From Acidisoma sp965199065 (GTDB taxonomy: Bacteria; Pseudomonadota; Alphaproteobacteria; Acetobacterales; Acetobacteraceae): a DNA stretch of 64,000 bases. The number at the start of each line of letters is the position of its first letter. The first letter of the stretch is position 1. The notes below the pieces were generated by a model. The model saw nothing but the letters and a program-made list of their open reading frames with translations. It did not search any database and was not told where the DNA came from. This document shows positions 35,686 through 44,707 of the stretch, piece by piece. The translations under genes were made by a program, and so were the position numbers. The stretch covers positions 1,550,001-1,614,000 of the forward strand of contig NZ_CBDAQN010000003.1 of NCBI RefSeq assembly GCF_965199065.1. The letters are read 5' to 3'.

Positions 35686-37244
35686 ACGATCATGGTGTCA
35701 TACGCGCGCCAGACGCTGTAGTCGGCCGCGAGATCCGCGGCCATCGTGGCGTAGACTGCCGCGTTGCGGACCTGCGGCGACGTGTATTGCGAGACGCGGC
35801 GGCGGATCACGAATAGAGGCCGCTGCGCCATGATGGCGTTCAACTGCGCCACCGGGTCGATGTTCACGGTGTACGACAACAGCCGGGTGAGCAGGAACGA
35901 CGGAAACACGTACTTCGTCGGCAGCCTCGCGTGGAGCAGGCTGTAGAGCACCGGCTCGCTGTCGAACACATAGATCGTCTGCCCCGGAGCCTTCGCCAGT
36001 TCCGGCTGGAGTGCGCTCGCCGCTTCGGCCGGCGTATCCCGCAACGGGCCGAAGCCGACAGGCGGACGCATCAGGATCGGGACCATGCGTCCGATATCGA
36101 CAGCGGCTTCACGGATGGACGGGACCAGCCCCGCCGCCAGCAGCACGAAGAGGACCGCCTTGGGAACCGGTCGCCGCCATGTAGCCGCCTGCCCGGCCAT
36201 CAGCCCGGCCGCGATGCACAGCACCGGCAGAAGCTGCAGGAAGTAGTGGCTGAAGTAGAGCCCGCCCGAAGCGACGCCGACACTGGACGTCACCGCCCAG
36301 AACAGCAGCACCAGCATCTCGATGCGTCCCTCGCCTCGGCTCATGAACAGCCGCAGGACGACCCAGAGCGCTGCCGCGTAGAGTGTGGGGTACAGCACCA
36401 TCTGGCCGTGGAAATTGCCGAGAAAACTGTGACCCGAAAGCGGGATCGCAACGCGCCGCAGGTTGGAGAGCAGGCTCGCCTGCAGGAAGACACCGAGCCT
36501 GCCATGAGCCGCGTAGAGCAGCACCGCCGCAACGAAGGGCACCACTGCGCCGAGGCTGAACACCAGCCCCAGCCTCACCACGTCCCACAGTCGGATCAGG
36601 CGCGCCTGCGTCCGCCCCGGCAGCATGGTCATGGCCAGGAACACCGCGAACATGTCGAAGACAGCCACGTATTTCAGCATGAAGGCGACGCCCAGGCTCA
36701 GCCCGGTCGCCAGAACCCTCCCCCATCGCAACGGGCCGACAGGCGCCAGCGCCAGCAGCATGCCGAGGCAGGTGAACGCCTCCATGAAGATCTCGGTGTT
36801 GGAGGCGACGCCGCCATCCGGAATCGTGGTGACGATGTACAACGCGCCCGCCAGAGCGCCCGACAGTTCCGCCGTCAGCGCGGGCGCCTCCCTCAACAGG
36901 TGGCTGGTGAGGCGATAGACCAGCACGGCCGTCGCCCCGATCGCCAGCACGCCCGCCACCCGCATGGCGACGGGCGTATCACCCAGCAACGCCTGGAAGG
37001 CCGCGAACACCGCGTAGATGCCGATCGGCTTGTTGTCCCAGACGGTGGTGTACGGCAGATGCCCAGCCCGCCATTGCTCGGCCATGATGAAGTAGAGGCT
37101 CTCGTCCCAGTCGACGACGCTCAGCGCGAAAGCCGGCAGCCGCGTCAGCGCGGCCAGCAGAACCAGCCCGCCCCCGATCGTCCAGGGCAGCCACCGGACA
37201 GGCCGGGACGCGACGGCTAGCGGCCTCGCCACCACTCCACTCAT
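35667..37244 (-). CDS. Polytopic glycosyltransferase, GT39/ArnT-like (PMT_2 family)
   Basis: A 525-residue integral membrane protein with about ten hydrophobic helices. The first loop has VVDWDESLYFIMAEQW, with the acidic DE pair characteristic of GT-C enzymes such as PMT/ArnT, followed by GHLPYTTVWDNKPIGIYAVFA (the WD-KP motif). It likely transfers a sugar from a polyprenyl-phosphate donor at the periplasmic face. The soluble C-terminal ~120 residues are probably periplasmic. It follows lrgB by 34 bases on the same strand. Confidence 0.85.
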   Translation of the reverse strand: MSGVVARPLAVASRPVRWLPWTIGGGLVLLAALTRLPAFALSVVDWDESLYFIMAEQWRAGHLPYTTVWDNKPIGIYAVFAAFQALLGDTPVAMRVAGVLAIGATAVLVYRLTSHLLREAPALTAELSGALAGALYIVTTIPDGGVASNTEIFMEAFTCLGMLLALAPVGPLRWGRVLATGLSLGVAFMLKYVAVFDMFAVFLAMTMLPGRTQARLIRLWDVVRLGLVFSLGAVVPFVAAVLLYAAHGRLGVFLQASLLSNLRRVAIPLSGHSFLGNFHGQMVLYPTLYAAALWVVLRLFMSRGEGRIEMLVLLFWAVTSSVGVASGGLYFSHYFLQLLPVLCIAAGLMAGQAATWRRPVPKAVLFVLLAAGLVPSIREAAVDIGRMVPILMRPPVGFGPLRDTPAEAASALQPELAKAPGQTIYVFDSEPVLYSLLHARLPTKYVFPSFLLTRLLSYTVNIDPVAQLNAIMAQRPLFVIRRRVSQYTSPQVRNAAVYATMAADLAADYSVWRAYDTMIVYRRRS

Positions 37245-37278
37245 GCGTCCCTGCCCCCGCTACTGTCTCGCGGATCGT

Positions 37279-38007
37279 TTACGGGCGGATCAGGGCGAGA
37301 ATGAGGGGCGCGCCTACCGCCGTCATCAGCCCGTTCAGCGCCATGGCGAGCCCCGCGAAGGCGCCCGCCACGTCATCCACCTGAAAGGCGCGGGCGGTGC
37401 CGATGCCATGCGCCGCGAGCCCCGCCGCGAAACCACGCGCCGCGTAGTCGCGGATGCCCAGCAGGTTCATCAGCGGCGTGACCATGATGGCGCCGATGAT
37501 CCCGGTCGCGATGACGAACACCGCCGTCAGCGTCGGGTCGCCGCCGATCTGCCGGGCGATGCCCATCGCGATGCCGGCGGTCACCGATTTCGGGATGAGC
37601 GCCAGCTTCAGCGACATCGGCGCGCCCAAAGCGCTCGCGATCCAGACGGCGGAGAGCATGGCGGTCGGCGCGCCCACCAGAAGGGCGGCGATAATTGGCA
37701 ACGCCGCGCCCCGCACCAGCGCGCGGTTGCGGTAGAGCGGCACGCCGAGCGCCACCGTCGCCGGGCCGAGTGTGAAATGCACGAACTGCGCGCCTGCGAA
37801 ATAGACGCGGTAGTCGGTTTTGGTCACGATGAGCAGCAGCACGATGATGACGATCGAGATCAGAACCGGGTTGACCAGCGGGTTGTTGCCGCTCAGCGCC
37901 GAGGCCTGCTGTGCCATCAGATAGACGCCGATCGTGACCGTCAGCCACAGCAGCGGGCTCGCCGCGAGGTAGACCCAGAGGTGGAAGAGATCGGCGGGCG
38001 CGGTCAC
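37279..38007 (-). CDS. lrgB: LrgB/CidB family protein (holin-like / glycolate-pyruvate transport type)
   Basis: A 242-residue inner-membrane protein with about six helices. Family markers include LVNPVLISIVIIVLLLI, LGPATVALGVPLYRN (~81-95), LALIPKSVTAGIAMGIA (~134-150) and AAHGIGTARAF (~198). LrgAB/CidAB proteins were named for control of murein hydrolases and have also been linked to pyruvate or glycolate transport. GTG start overlaps the lrgA stop. Confidence 0.93.
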   Translation of the reverse strand: MTAPADLFHLWVYLAASPLLWLTVTIGVYLMAQQASALSGNNPLVNPVLISIVIIVLLLIVTKTDYRVYFAGAQFVHFTLGPATVALGVPLYRNRALVRGAALPIIAALLVGAPTAMLSAVWIASALGAPMSLKLALIPKSVTAGIAMGIARQIGGDPTLTAVFVIATGIIGAIMVTPLMNLLGIRDYAARGFAAGLAAHGIGTARAFQVDDVAGAFAGLAMALNGLMTAVGAPLILALIRP

Positions 38008-38384
38008 GCCCCCGCCCTCCCGGCAACCGCGCGGGAGACGAGCCGAAACACGGAGACGGTGACGACCATCGTGATGAGGCTCGAGCCGAGGAGGGCCAGG
38101 ATCACCGCCACGCCGTTCGCGAGCACGAGGTGAAAGCTCTGCACGATACCGACGCCCGCGGGCACGAAGAGCAGCCCGAGGTTGCGCAACAGCCCGTCGG
38201 AGGCGAAGCCCAGCGCCGTATCCGGCCGGGCGGGATCGTCGCCGGTCTGCCAGCCTCTGACCGCGAGAAGTATCAGCAACAGCATGATGCCCAGCACCGG
38301 CCCCGGGATCGGCACATGCAGGCCACGCGCCATGCTTTCGCCCACCAGTTGGCAGGCGAGCAGAATAAAGAAGCCTTGCAGCAT
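38004..38384 (-). CDS. lrgA: CidA/LrgA family protein
   Basis: A 126-residue holin-like membrane protein with four helices. The motif PGPVLGIMLLLILLA (~27) followed by LLRNLGLLFVPAGVGIV (~66) defines the family. It forms a pair with the overlapping lrgB. The 38 bases between it and the preceding small membrane-protein gene suggest one transcript. Confidence 0.92.
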   Translation of the reverse strand: MLQGFFILLACQLVGESMARGLHVPIPGPVLGIMLLLILLAVRGWQTGDDPARPDTALGFASDGLLRNLGLLFVPAGVGIVQSFHLVLANGVAVILALLGSSLITMVVTVSVFRLVSRAVAGRAGA

Positions 38385-38422
38385 GATGTCCTCGCAGCGT
38401 TGTCGCCCGAGGACGTGGCGCC

Positions 38423-38710
38423 TCAGACGTGCGCGGTCGTCGGGATGTGGAAACCGGGCATGAGCAGGTTCACGATCAGAAGTATCAGCAGAACCGTGAT
38501 GAGCAACCCGAAGACGCCGCCCAACAGGCGGATCGCCGCGATAATGAGCAGGATCGCCACCACGATGAGGACCGCCGACTGAAGCTCGCCGTTGACGCCC
38601 GCCTGGACGAGCAAGCGGCGCAGTCCCGCCTCGATGACGCCGATCACGGCCATCACCGCCGTGACAAGGCGCAGGATCAGGGTGAGGACGAAATTGATCG
38701 CAGGGGTCAT
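38423..38710 (-). CDS. Small hydrophobic membrane protein, unknown function
   Basis: A 95-residue protein I do not recognise. Two long hydrophobic segments (FVLTLILRLVTAVMAVIGVI at ~7-26, and ~45-85, probably two helices) flank a basic RRLLVQAGVNGELQS loop. It leads a same-strand run with lrgA, lrgB and the GT39-like gene, so it may be part of that envelope operon. Confidence 0.65.
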   Translation of the reverse strand: MTPAINFVLTLILRLVTAVMAVIGVIEAGLRRLLVQAGVNGELQSAVLIVVAILLIIAAIRLLGGVFGLLITVLLILLIVNLLMPGFHIPTTAHV

Positions 38711-38797
38711 TCCACGCCTTCCGGTTTCGAGCCTAGCTAAGATGGAACCCGAAAAGATCCAAGCCTTTGGCGGTTGCCGCTAAATCCGGCTTGTCCG

Positions 38798-38809
38798 AAA
38801 ATCGATTTA
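38798..38809. promoter_or_regulatory. Putative LacI-family operator of the second sugar cluster
   Basis: AAAATCGATTTA contains the perfect palindrome AAATCGATTT with the AAnCGnTT core common to LacI-family sites. It lies just before the hydroxyacid dehydrogenase gene that starts the cluster. A similar AAAATCGTTTTT occurs at 39895-39906 at the beginning of the lacI-type gene. Confidence 0.45.
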
Positions 38810-38814
38810 TTGTC

Positions 38815-39882
38815 ATGATTGCTCAACAAAAAAGAACGCGCCCCGGGGAGGGCTTGGCTTTGGGCAACGTCGTGCTCGTGGACCCGCTGCCGCGGACCCT
38901 GGACCTCATCATGGATGCGCCGACACGCGCCCGTTTCGAACGGCTGGGCGAACTCGTCATCTCCGAGGACCGGCCGATGCCGGACGAGACGATCGACCGC
39001 CTGCTGCCCGACACGGTGCTCGTTATCGGCCAGACCGCGATGCCGAAGGCACGGCTCGATCGCGCCCCCAACCTCCGCGCGATCTTCAACGTCGAGACCA
39101 ATCTCCTGCCCAACATCGATTACGCTGCCTGTCAGGCGCGCGGCATCTGGGTGCTGACGCCAGCCTCGGCCTTTGCGGCGCCGGTCGCCGAGGCTGCCCT
39201 CGCCATGGCGATCGACCTCGCCCGCGGCATCACCCAGGCCGACCGCGCGATGCGGGACGGCTCCGAATCCTACGGCCTCGCCGGCAACACCGGCACCTTC
39301 CGCTTCGCCGGCAGCACCGTCGGCCTCATCGGCTTCGGCGACCTCGGCCGCGAGTTTCGGCGCCTCATCATGCCGTTCGACAACGAGGTGCTCGTCCACG
39401 ACCCATGGCTGCCGGACGACCTCATCCGCCGCCACCACGCAGAGCCGGTGGGCCTCGATGATCTGCTGCGCCGCGCCCGCGTCATCCTCATCTTTGCGAC
39501 CGTCACCAGCGACAACCAGGGTTTTCTCGGCGCGCGGGAGTTCGCGCTCATCCAGCCGGGCTCGGCCGTGCTGCTGATGAGCCGCGCCGGCGTCGTCGAC
39601 TTCCCCGCGTTTCTGGCCGCCGTGGAGAGCGGCCATATCCGGGCGGCGACCGACGTCTTCCCCGAGGAACCGGTGCCCGCCGATGATCCGGTGCGCCGCA
39701 TCCCGGGTCTGCTGCTCTCGGCGCATCGCACGGGCGGCACGGTCGACGCCCTTCATGCCATCGGACGGATGACGGTGGCCGATGCCGAACTCATCCTGCG
39801 CGGCCTGCCGCCGCAGCTTTGCCGCCGCGCCGACCCCGGCGTCGCCGAACGGCTGCGATCCAAACCCATCGCCATCACATGA
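38815..39882 (+). CDS. D-isomer-specific 2-hydroxyacid dehydrogenase family protein
   Basis: A 355-residue NAD(P)-dependent dehydrogenase. The Rossmann motif VGLIGFGDLGREFRRLI is near residue 180. The active-site Arg is in LMSRAGVVDFPAF (~258), Glu in DVFPEEPVPADDP (~285) and His in LLLSAHRTGGTV (~302), so the Arg-Glu-His set is intact. The N-terminus is uncertain: this ATG has no clear ribosome site, and TTG codons about 15-20 codons later follow a GGGGAGGG. It overlaps the LacI-type gene (ATGA). Confidence 0.87.
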   Translation: MIAQQKRTRPGEGLALGNVVLVDPLPRTLDLIMDAPTRARFERLGELVISEDRPMPDETIDRLLPDTVLVIGQTAMPKARLDRAPNLRAIFNVETNLLPNIDYAACQARGIWVLTPASAFAAPVAEAALAMAIDLARGITQADRAMRDGSESYGLAGNTGTFRFAGSTVGLIGFGDLGREFRRLIMPFDNEVLVHDPWLPDDLIRRHHAEPVGLDDLLRRARVILIFATVTSDNQGFLGAREFALIQPGSAVLLMSRAGVVDFPAFLAAVESGHIRAATDVFPEEPVPADDPVRRIPGLLLSAHRTGGTVDALHAIGRMTVADAELILRGLPPQLCRRADPGVAERLRSKPIAIT

Positions 39883-40961
39883 CGATCGGCGAGGAAAATC
39901 GTTTTTTGCCGGCTGGAGTGCCGACGATGCGGGACGTGGCGAGGCGTGCCGGCGTCGCCCCCGCCACCGTCTCCAACGTGCTCAGCGGGCGGCGGCAGGT
40001 ACGGCCGGAATTACGGGACCGCGTCACCGCCGCCATTGCCGCCACTGGCTACCGGCCGAACCAACTCGCCTCCAGCCTCCGCCGGATGCGCACCGACACC
40101 GTGGGCATCGTCGTGCCGGATCTCACCAATCCCTTCTTCGCCGCTCTCGTCCACCGTCTGGAGGATCTCGCAGCCGAGGGCGGCTACCAGATCCTGCTCG
40201 TTGGCTCGAACGAGGACGAAGCCCGTGAGAGCGACCGGCTCCAGACCCTGCTCTCCCGCCAGATCGACGGGCTCATCATGGCCCCGGCGCGCGACGAGAC
40301 GGCGGCGCTCGTCGCCAACCGGTCCCGCCTACCGCCGACCGTGCTCATGGATCGCGGCTTCGGCCACGCCGATTTCGATACCGTCACCGCCGACAACCTC
40401 GACGCCGCCGTCCGAGGCTCGGCCCACCTCATCGGCCTCGGCCATCGCGACATCGCCTTCGTCGTCACCTCGCCCGACCTCGACAACATGCGCGAGCGGA
40501 TTGCCGGCTACGGCGCGGCCCTCGCAGAGGCAGGATTGGCCGGTCGCGCCCGCATCCTGGCTGGCGGATTCACGATCGAGGGCTGTCGTGGCGTCATCGA
40601 GCAGGAACTGCTGCGCGCCGAGCCACCGTCGGCGATCTTCGCCGCCAACTACGTGGCGACGCTGGGGGCGGTGAAGGCGATCCGGGCGCTCGACCTCGAT
40701 TTCCCGGCGGAGGTGTCCTTGCTCGGTTTCGACGATACCGACTGGATGACGGTGCTGCGGCCGTACCTCAGCGTCGTTGCCCAGCCAGTGGCTGCGATGG
40801 CGGACGCGGTCTGGTCGCTGCTGCGCGAGCGGCTGGCGGACCCGAAGGGCGTTCGCCGGCACCTGCGCCTGCCCTGCGCGCTCGCCGTGCGCGAGTCCAC
40901 GCAGCGCGCCCGCGTGGCCGTCCATGATCGGGCGAAGGTCCCGATCGGTCTCTCGTCTTAA
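39879..40961 (+). CDS. LacI-family transcriptional regulator (second cluster)
   Basis: A 360-residue regulator. The helix-turn-helix PTMRDVARRAGVAPATVSNVLSG lies at ~15-37, the hinge region YRPNQLASSLRR next, and the effector domain opens with VGIVVPDLTNPFFAALVHRLEDLA. The C-terminus has SLLGFDDTDWMTVLRPYLSVVAQP. It is embedded in the operon it presumably controls, between a dehydrogenase and the transporter genes. Starts at the ATG overlapping the preceding stop. Confidence 0.93.
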   Translation: MTIGEENRFLPAGVPTMRDVARRAGVAPATVSNVLSGRRQVRPELRDRVTAAIAATGYRPNQLASSLRRMRTDTVGIVVPDLTNPFFAALVHRLEDLAAEGGYQILLVGSNEDEARESDRLQTLLSRQIDGLIMAPARDETAALVANRSRLPPTVLMDRGFGHADFDTVTADNLDAAVRGSAHLIGLGHRDIAFVVTSPDLDNMRERIAGYGAALAEAGLAGRARILAGGFTIEGCRGVIEQELLRAEPPSAIFAANYVATLGAVKAIRALDLDFPAEVSLLGFDDTDWMTVLRPYLSVVAQPVAAMADAVWSLLRERLADPKGVRRHLRLPCALAVRESTQRARVAVHDRAKVPIGLSS

Positions 40962-40986
40962 AATAACAAACGGAGGGAAGTCCAAA

Positions 40987-41961
40987 ATGAGAAACAAAAA
41001 TCTGGCCATCACCACAGCCCTTGCGCTCGTGTTGGGGATGAGCGCCGGCGCGCGCGCCGATGAGCCCACCTACGGCGTCTTGCTCAAGACCCTCGCGAAC
41101 CCGTTCTGGGGCGCGATGTCCAAGGGTATTGCCGAGGGCGGCAAGCAATCGGGTGTGACAATCTTCCAGCAGGCGGCGCAATCCGACCAGGACGCCGAGA
41201 CCCAGCTCAACCTCTGCAACACGATGCTGGAGCGCAACCCCAAGGCGCTGATCGCCGCCGCCATCAACTCGTCGAACCTGCTGCCGTGCATGAGCAGCGC
41301 CAACCAGTCGAACATCCCGGTGGTCGATCTCGACGCCAACCTCGACCCCGCCATCACTGCCAAGGCCGGGGTGAAGATCGCGTTCCGCATTGGCTCGGAC
41401 AACACGCATGCCGGGGCTCAGGCCGCCGACTTCTTCGCCGAGCATCTCGGCAAGTCCGCTACCGGCCCCGTTCTCGTGATCGAGGGCCTGCCCGGCAACG
41501 TGACCGGCGAGATGCGCGCCAGCGGCTTCAAGGATGAACTGGCGAAGGTCGCGCCCGGCCTCAAGGTCGTCGCTTCGCTGCCCGGCGACTGGGACGCCAA
41601 CAAGGCGGCCAACGTCACCAACGACACCCTCCAGCGGAACCCCAACCTCGTCGGGATTTTCGCCTGCAACGACACCATGGCTTTGGGCGCGGTGGAATCC
41701 GTTTTCGCGGATGGCAAAGGCGGCAAGATCACCGTCGTCGGCGTGGACGGCACCGTCGATGGCGTGAAGTCGATCAAGGCCGGACGGCTGACGGCGACGG
41801 TGGCGCAGCTGCCCTATCTCGAGGGCATCGAGGCCGTCGCCAACGTGAAGAAGGTGCTGGCGGGCCAGACTGTGCCTTCGGTCATCCACGTGCCGACGCT
41901 GGTGGTGACCGAGGCGGTGCTGACGGCCGGCACCGACCCGAACCTCCAATACATGAAGTGA
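40987..41961 (+). CDS. Sugar ABC transporter substrate-binding protein (RbsB/FrcB-like)
   Basis: A 324-residue periplasmic receptor of the type I (CUT2) class. Signal peptide residues 1-24 (MRNKNLAITTALALVLGMSA then GARA-D). The mature protein starts YGVLLKTLANPFWGAMSKGIAEG and has VVDLDANLD, ACNDTMALGAVESVFADG and VVGVDGTVDGVKSIKAGRLTATVAQLP, which line the sugar cleft in ribose/allose/fructose receptors. GGAGGGAAG precedes the ATG. First gene of the second transporter. Confidence 0.92.
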   Translation: MRNKNLAITTALALVLGMSAGARADEPTYGVLLKTLANPFWGAMSKGIAEGGKQSGVTIFQQAAQSDQDAETQLNLCNTMLERNPKALIAAAINSSNLLPCMSSANQSNIPVVDLDANLDPAITAKAGVKIAFRIGSDNTHAGAQAADFFAEHLGKSATGPVLVIEGLPGNVTGEMRASGFKDELAKVAPGLKVVASLPGDWDANKAANVTNDTLQRNPNLVGIFACNDTMALGAVESVFADGKGGKITVVGVDGTVDGVKSIKAGRLTATVAQLPYLEGIEAVANVKKVLAGQTVPSVIHVPTLVVTEAVLTAGTDPNLQYMK

Positions 41962-42001
41962 GCGGGCGGGCGGTTCGCCGCCCTCCGCCCTGGAGACGGA
42001 C

Positions 42002-42982
42002 ATGGACACCAGCGTAGCGGCGATCCGCCGCCCCCTCACACTGCGCGGCCTCGGCGGCGCGATCCGGCTGGAAAGCCTGATCGTGCTGATCGTGCTGATC
42101 GTCGGGCTGTCGATCGCCTCGCCCTATTTCCTCAGCCTGTCGAACGCCTTCAACATCCTGCTGGCGACGTCGGTCATCGGCATCCTCGGCTTCGCCTCCA
42201 CCTTCGTGATCGCGGCCGCCGGCATCGACCTCTCGATCGGCTCGGTGCTCGGCTTCGCCGCCGTCGTCTCGGCGCTGTCGGTCAACGCCATCGGGCTCCC
42301 GTGGCCCTTCGCCATCGTCTTCGCCCTGCTCGCGGGCGGGCTCTGCGGCGTCATCAACGGGTTGCTCGTGGCCCGCGCGCGCATCCCCGCCTTCATCGTG
42401 ACGCTCGGCATGCTCGGCGTCGCCCGAGGTGCCGCGCTGGTGCTGACCAACGGTCAGCCAGTTTATGGCCTGCCCGCGCCGATCGTCTGGCTCGGTCAGG
42501 GACGGCCGCTCGGCGTGCCGGTGCCGGCGATCATCTTCCTCGCCGTCGCCGCGGTGACGCATTACGTGCTGTCGAGCACGCGGTTCGGCAAATACGCCCT
42601 CGTCATCGGCGACAACGAGGCGGCGGCGCGCGCCACCGGCATCCGCGTCGATCGCCAGCGGATCATGCTCTATACGCTGTCGGGCACATTGGCGGGGCTC
42701 GCCGGCCTGCTGTTCGCCGCGCGGGTGAACTCGGGCGACCCGACCGCGGGCACCAGCTACGAGCTCACCGCCATCACCGCCGCGATCCTCGGCGGCACCA
42801 ATCTTTTCGGCGGGCGCGCCAGCGTCATCGGCACGCTCATCGGCGCGCTCATCATGGGCGTGCTGCAGAACGGCCTGAACCTGCTTGCGGTCTCGTCGTT
42901 CTATCAGCAGATGGCGATCGGCGCGGTTCTCGTGCTCGCCGTCTGGCTCGACCAGATCAATCGCGGCAGGGGGCGGTCATGA
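42002..42982 (+). CDS. Sugar ABC transporter permease (RbsC/FrcC-like)
   Basis: A 326-residue inner-membrane CUT2 permease. It has about eight to ten helices, the early AAAGIDLSIGSVLGFAAVVSAL block (~73) and the cytoplasmic ITAAILGGTNLFGGRASVIGTLIGALIMGVL coupling segment (~258). A single permease gene implies a homodimeric channel, unlike the transporter at 9.5-14.2 kb. It overlaps the ATPase gene by four bases. Confidence 0.93.
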   Translation: MDTSVAAIRRPLTLRGLGGAIRLESLIVLIVLIVGLSIASPYFLSLSNAFNILLATSVIGILGFASTFVIAAAGIDLSIGSVLGFAAVVSALSVNAIGLPWPFAIVFALLAGGLCGVINGLLVARARIPAFIVTLGMLGVARGAALVLTNGQPVYGLPAPIVWLGQGRPLGVPVPAIIFLAVAAVTHYVLSSTRFGKYALVIGDNEAAARATGIRVDRQRIMLYTLSGTLAGLAGLLFAARVNSGDPTAGTSYELTAITAAILGGTNLFGGRASVIGTLIGALIMGVLQNGLNLLAVSSFYQQMAIGAVLVLAVWLDQINRGRGRS

Positions 42983-43713
42983 GCCTTCTCGATCTTGTCG
43001 ACGTCCGCAAGAGCTTCGGCCCGGTGGAGGCGCTGCGCGGCGTCACCTTCTCCGTCAATGCCGGCGAGGCCGTGGCGCTTCTCGGCGACAACGGCGCGGG
43101 CAAGTCGACGCTCATGAAGACCATCACCGGCATTCACCGGCTGACCAGCGGCACCATCCGCTTCGCCGGCGAAGATCTATCGGGCCAGGATCCGGGCGAG
43201 ATCAGGTCGCGAGGGATCGAGATGATCTATCAGGATCTGGCGCTCGCGAAGCAGCAGAACGTCGCCTCGAACATCTTCCTGGGCCGCGAGCCAATGCGGC
43301 GCGTGTTCGGCTTTCCGGTCATCGACAAGCCGCGTATCGAGCGTGAGGCCGAGGCGATGATCAAGCGTCTCGGCGCGCGGGTGCCGTCGGTGCGGTATCT
43401 CGTCGGCAACCTCTCGGGCGGGCAGCAGCAGTCGGTCGCCATCGCCCGCGCGCTGACGTTTTCGCCCAAGCTCGTCATCATGGACGAGCCGACGGCGGCG
43501 CTCGCGGTGCGGGAGGTGGAGCATGTGCTCGAGCTGGTGCGGGAGTTGAAGCGCCAGGGGATTGCCGTCATCCTCATTAGCCATAGGCTGACGGATGTGT
43601 TTGCGGTGTGCGACCGAGTCGTCGCTTTGCGGCAGGGTCAGGTGGTCGCCGACGAGGCGATTGCCGAAACAAGCATGAACGAGGTTGTCGCCCATATCGT
43701 CGGCGCGGCCTGA
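42979..43713 (+). CDS. Sugar ABC transporter ATPase, single NBD (FrcA-like)
   Basis: A 244-residue ATPase with one nucleotide-binding domain: Walker A LLGDNGAGKSTLMKTI (~35), signature NLSGGQQQSVAIARALTF (~138), Walker B LVIMDEPTAALAV (~163) and ISHRLTDVF (~195). Most CUT2 systems use a fused double ATPase; single-domain versions occur in the Frc fructose transporter type. The ATG overlaps the permease stop; a much longer upstream in-frame reading is only a shadow of the permease. Confidence 0.92.
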   Translation: MSLLDLVDVRKSFGPVEALRGVTFSVNAGEAVALLGDNGAGKSTLMKTITGIHRLTSGTIRFAGEDLSGQDPGEIRSRGIEMIYQDLALAKQQNVASNIFLGREPMRRVFGFPVIDKPRIEREAEAMIKRLGARVPSVRYLVGNLSGGQQQSVAIARALTFSPKLVIMDEPTAALAVREVEHVLELVRELKRQGIAVILISHRLTDVFAVCDRVVALRQGQVVADEAIAETSMNEVVAHIVGAA

Positions 43714-43730
43714 GATAAAGGAGAGGTCCA

Positions 43731-44624
43731 ATGAACAAGCTTGGTGTGCATGCCTTCGTCTGGGAGAAGGGCTGGAGCCATGAGGAATGTACTCGCGCCA
43801 TCTCGCGCACGGCGGAGGTCGGTTATGACCTGATCGAGATTTCGGTGCTCGACCCGAAGCTCGTCGACATCGATTTCACGCGCAAGCAGTTGGAGCAGCA
43901 TAAGCTTGGCGCGACCATGTCGTTCGGTCTGGATGACTCGACGGATATTTCGAGCAACGACTCCGGGAAGACGCAGCGCGGCCAGCAGCGGCTAGAAGAT
44001 TTCATCTATCTCTGCCGGGACATCGGCGCCACGCATCTGTGCGGCATCCTGCACTCGGCGTTTCAGAAATATGCTGTTCCAACAACCAAGGACGGCGTCG
44101 CGCGCGCGGTTGAGACGCTGCACCACGTCGGTGAGATCGCGGCTCGCAGCAACATCATCCTCGGGTTGGAGGTCGTCAATCGCTACGAGTCCAACGTGCT
44201 CAACACTGCCTCGCAGGCGGTCGAGATGTGCAAGCGGATCGGGCTGTCCAACGTGCGGGCGCATCTCGATGTCTATCACATGAACATCGAGGAGTCTGAC
44301 ATGGCGCAGGCCATCGTCGATACCGGCGAGTATCTCGGTTACTTCCACACCGGTGATTCGCATCGCGGCTACATGGGTTCGGGCTCGATCGATCTCGCGG
44401 GTGCGTTCCGCGCGGTGGTGAAGTCTGGCTATCAGGGGCCGATCACCTTCGAGTCTTTCTCGTCTCGCGTGGTGGGTCAGCCGTTGGAGGGCATTCTCGG
44501 CATCTGGCGCAACCTGTGGGAGGACAGTGTGGACCTCGCAACGCACGCTTTGATGTACACAAAGGCGCAGCTGAAGTCGGCGCAGGAGGCTCAGAAGCAG
44601 GCGGAGCGCAGCAAGCTGCTTTAG
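43731..44624 (+). CDS. Sugar epimerase/isomerase, xylose isomerase-like TIM barrel (ketose 3-epimerase type)
   Basis: A 297-residue enzyme of the AP-endonuclease-2/xylose-isomerase-like superfamily that includes D-tagatose/D-psicose 3-epimerases and hydroxypyruvate-isomerase-like proteins. Metal-binding residues are suggested by ILGLEVVNRYESN (Glu ~148), RAHLDVYHMNIEE (Asp/His ~180), GYFHTGDSHRGYMGSGSIDL (~205) and GPITFESFSS (Glu ~239). GGAGAGG lies before the ATG. As last gene of the transporter operon it likely interconverts the imported ketose or a keto-acid. Confidence 0.85.
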   Translation: MNKLGVHAFVWEKGWSHEECTRAISRTAEVGYDLIEISVLDPKLVDIDFTRKQLEQHKLGATMSFGLDDSTDISSNDSGKTQRGQQRLEDFIYLCRDIGATHLCGILHSAFQKYAVPTTKDGVARAVETLHHVGEIAARSNIILGLEVVNRYESNVLNTASQAVEMCKRIGLSNVRAHLDVYHMNIEESDMAQAIVDTGEYLGYFHTGDSHRGYMGSGSIDLAGAFRAVVKSGYQGPITFESFSSRVVGQPLEGILGIWRNLWEDSVDLATHALMYTKAQLKSAQEAQKQAERSKLL

Positions 44625-44629
44625 AACGC

Positions 44630-44650
44630 GCTTCTCCTCATAGGAGAAGC
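44630..44650 (+). terminator. Hairpin at the end of the second sugar operon
   Basis: GCTTCTCCT pairs perfectly with AGGAGAAGC around a CAT loop, eight bases from the epimerase stop. It lacks a T-run, so termination would be weak or factor-assisted. Confidence 0.5.
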
Positions 44651-44707
44651 CGCACGCTCGTCCGCTGAAGCGGGAGCGGTAAGTTCCCGACCCTCGAAAT
44701 CAGGCCT

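Noticed and set aside
42301..42978. An N-terminal extension of the second transporter ATPase
   Set aside because: The extension is an off-frame reading of the permease gene; the ATG overlapping the permease stop gives the proper ABC start.
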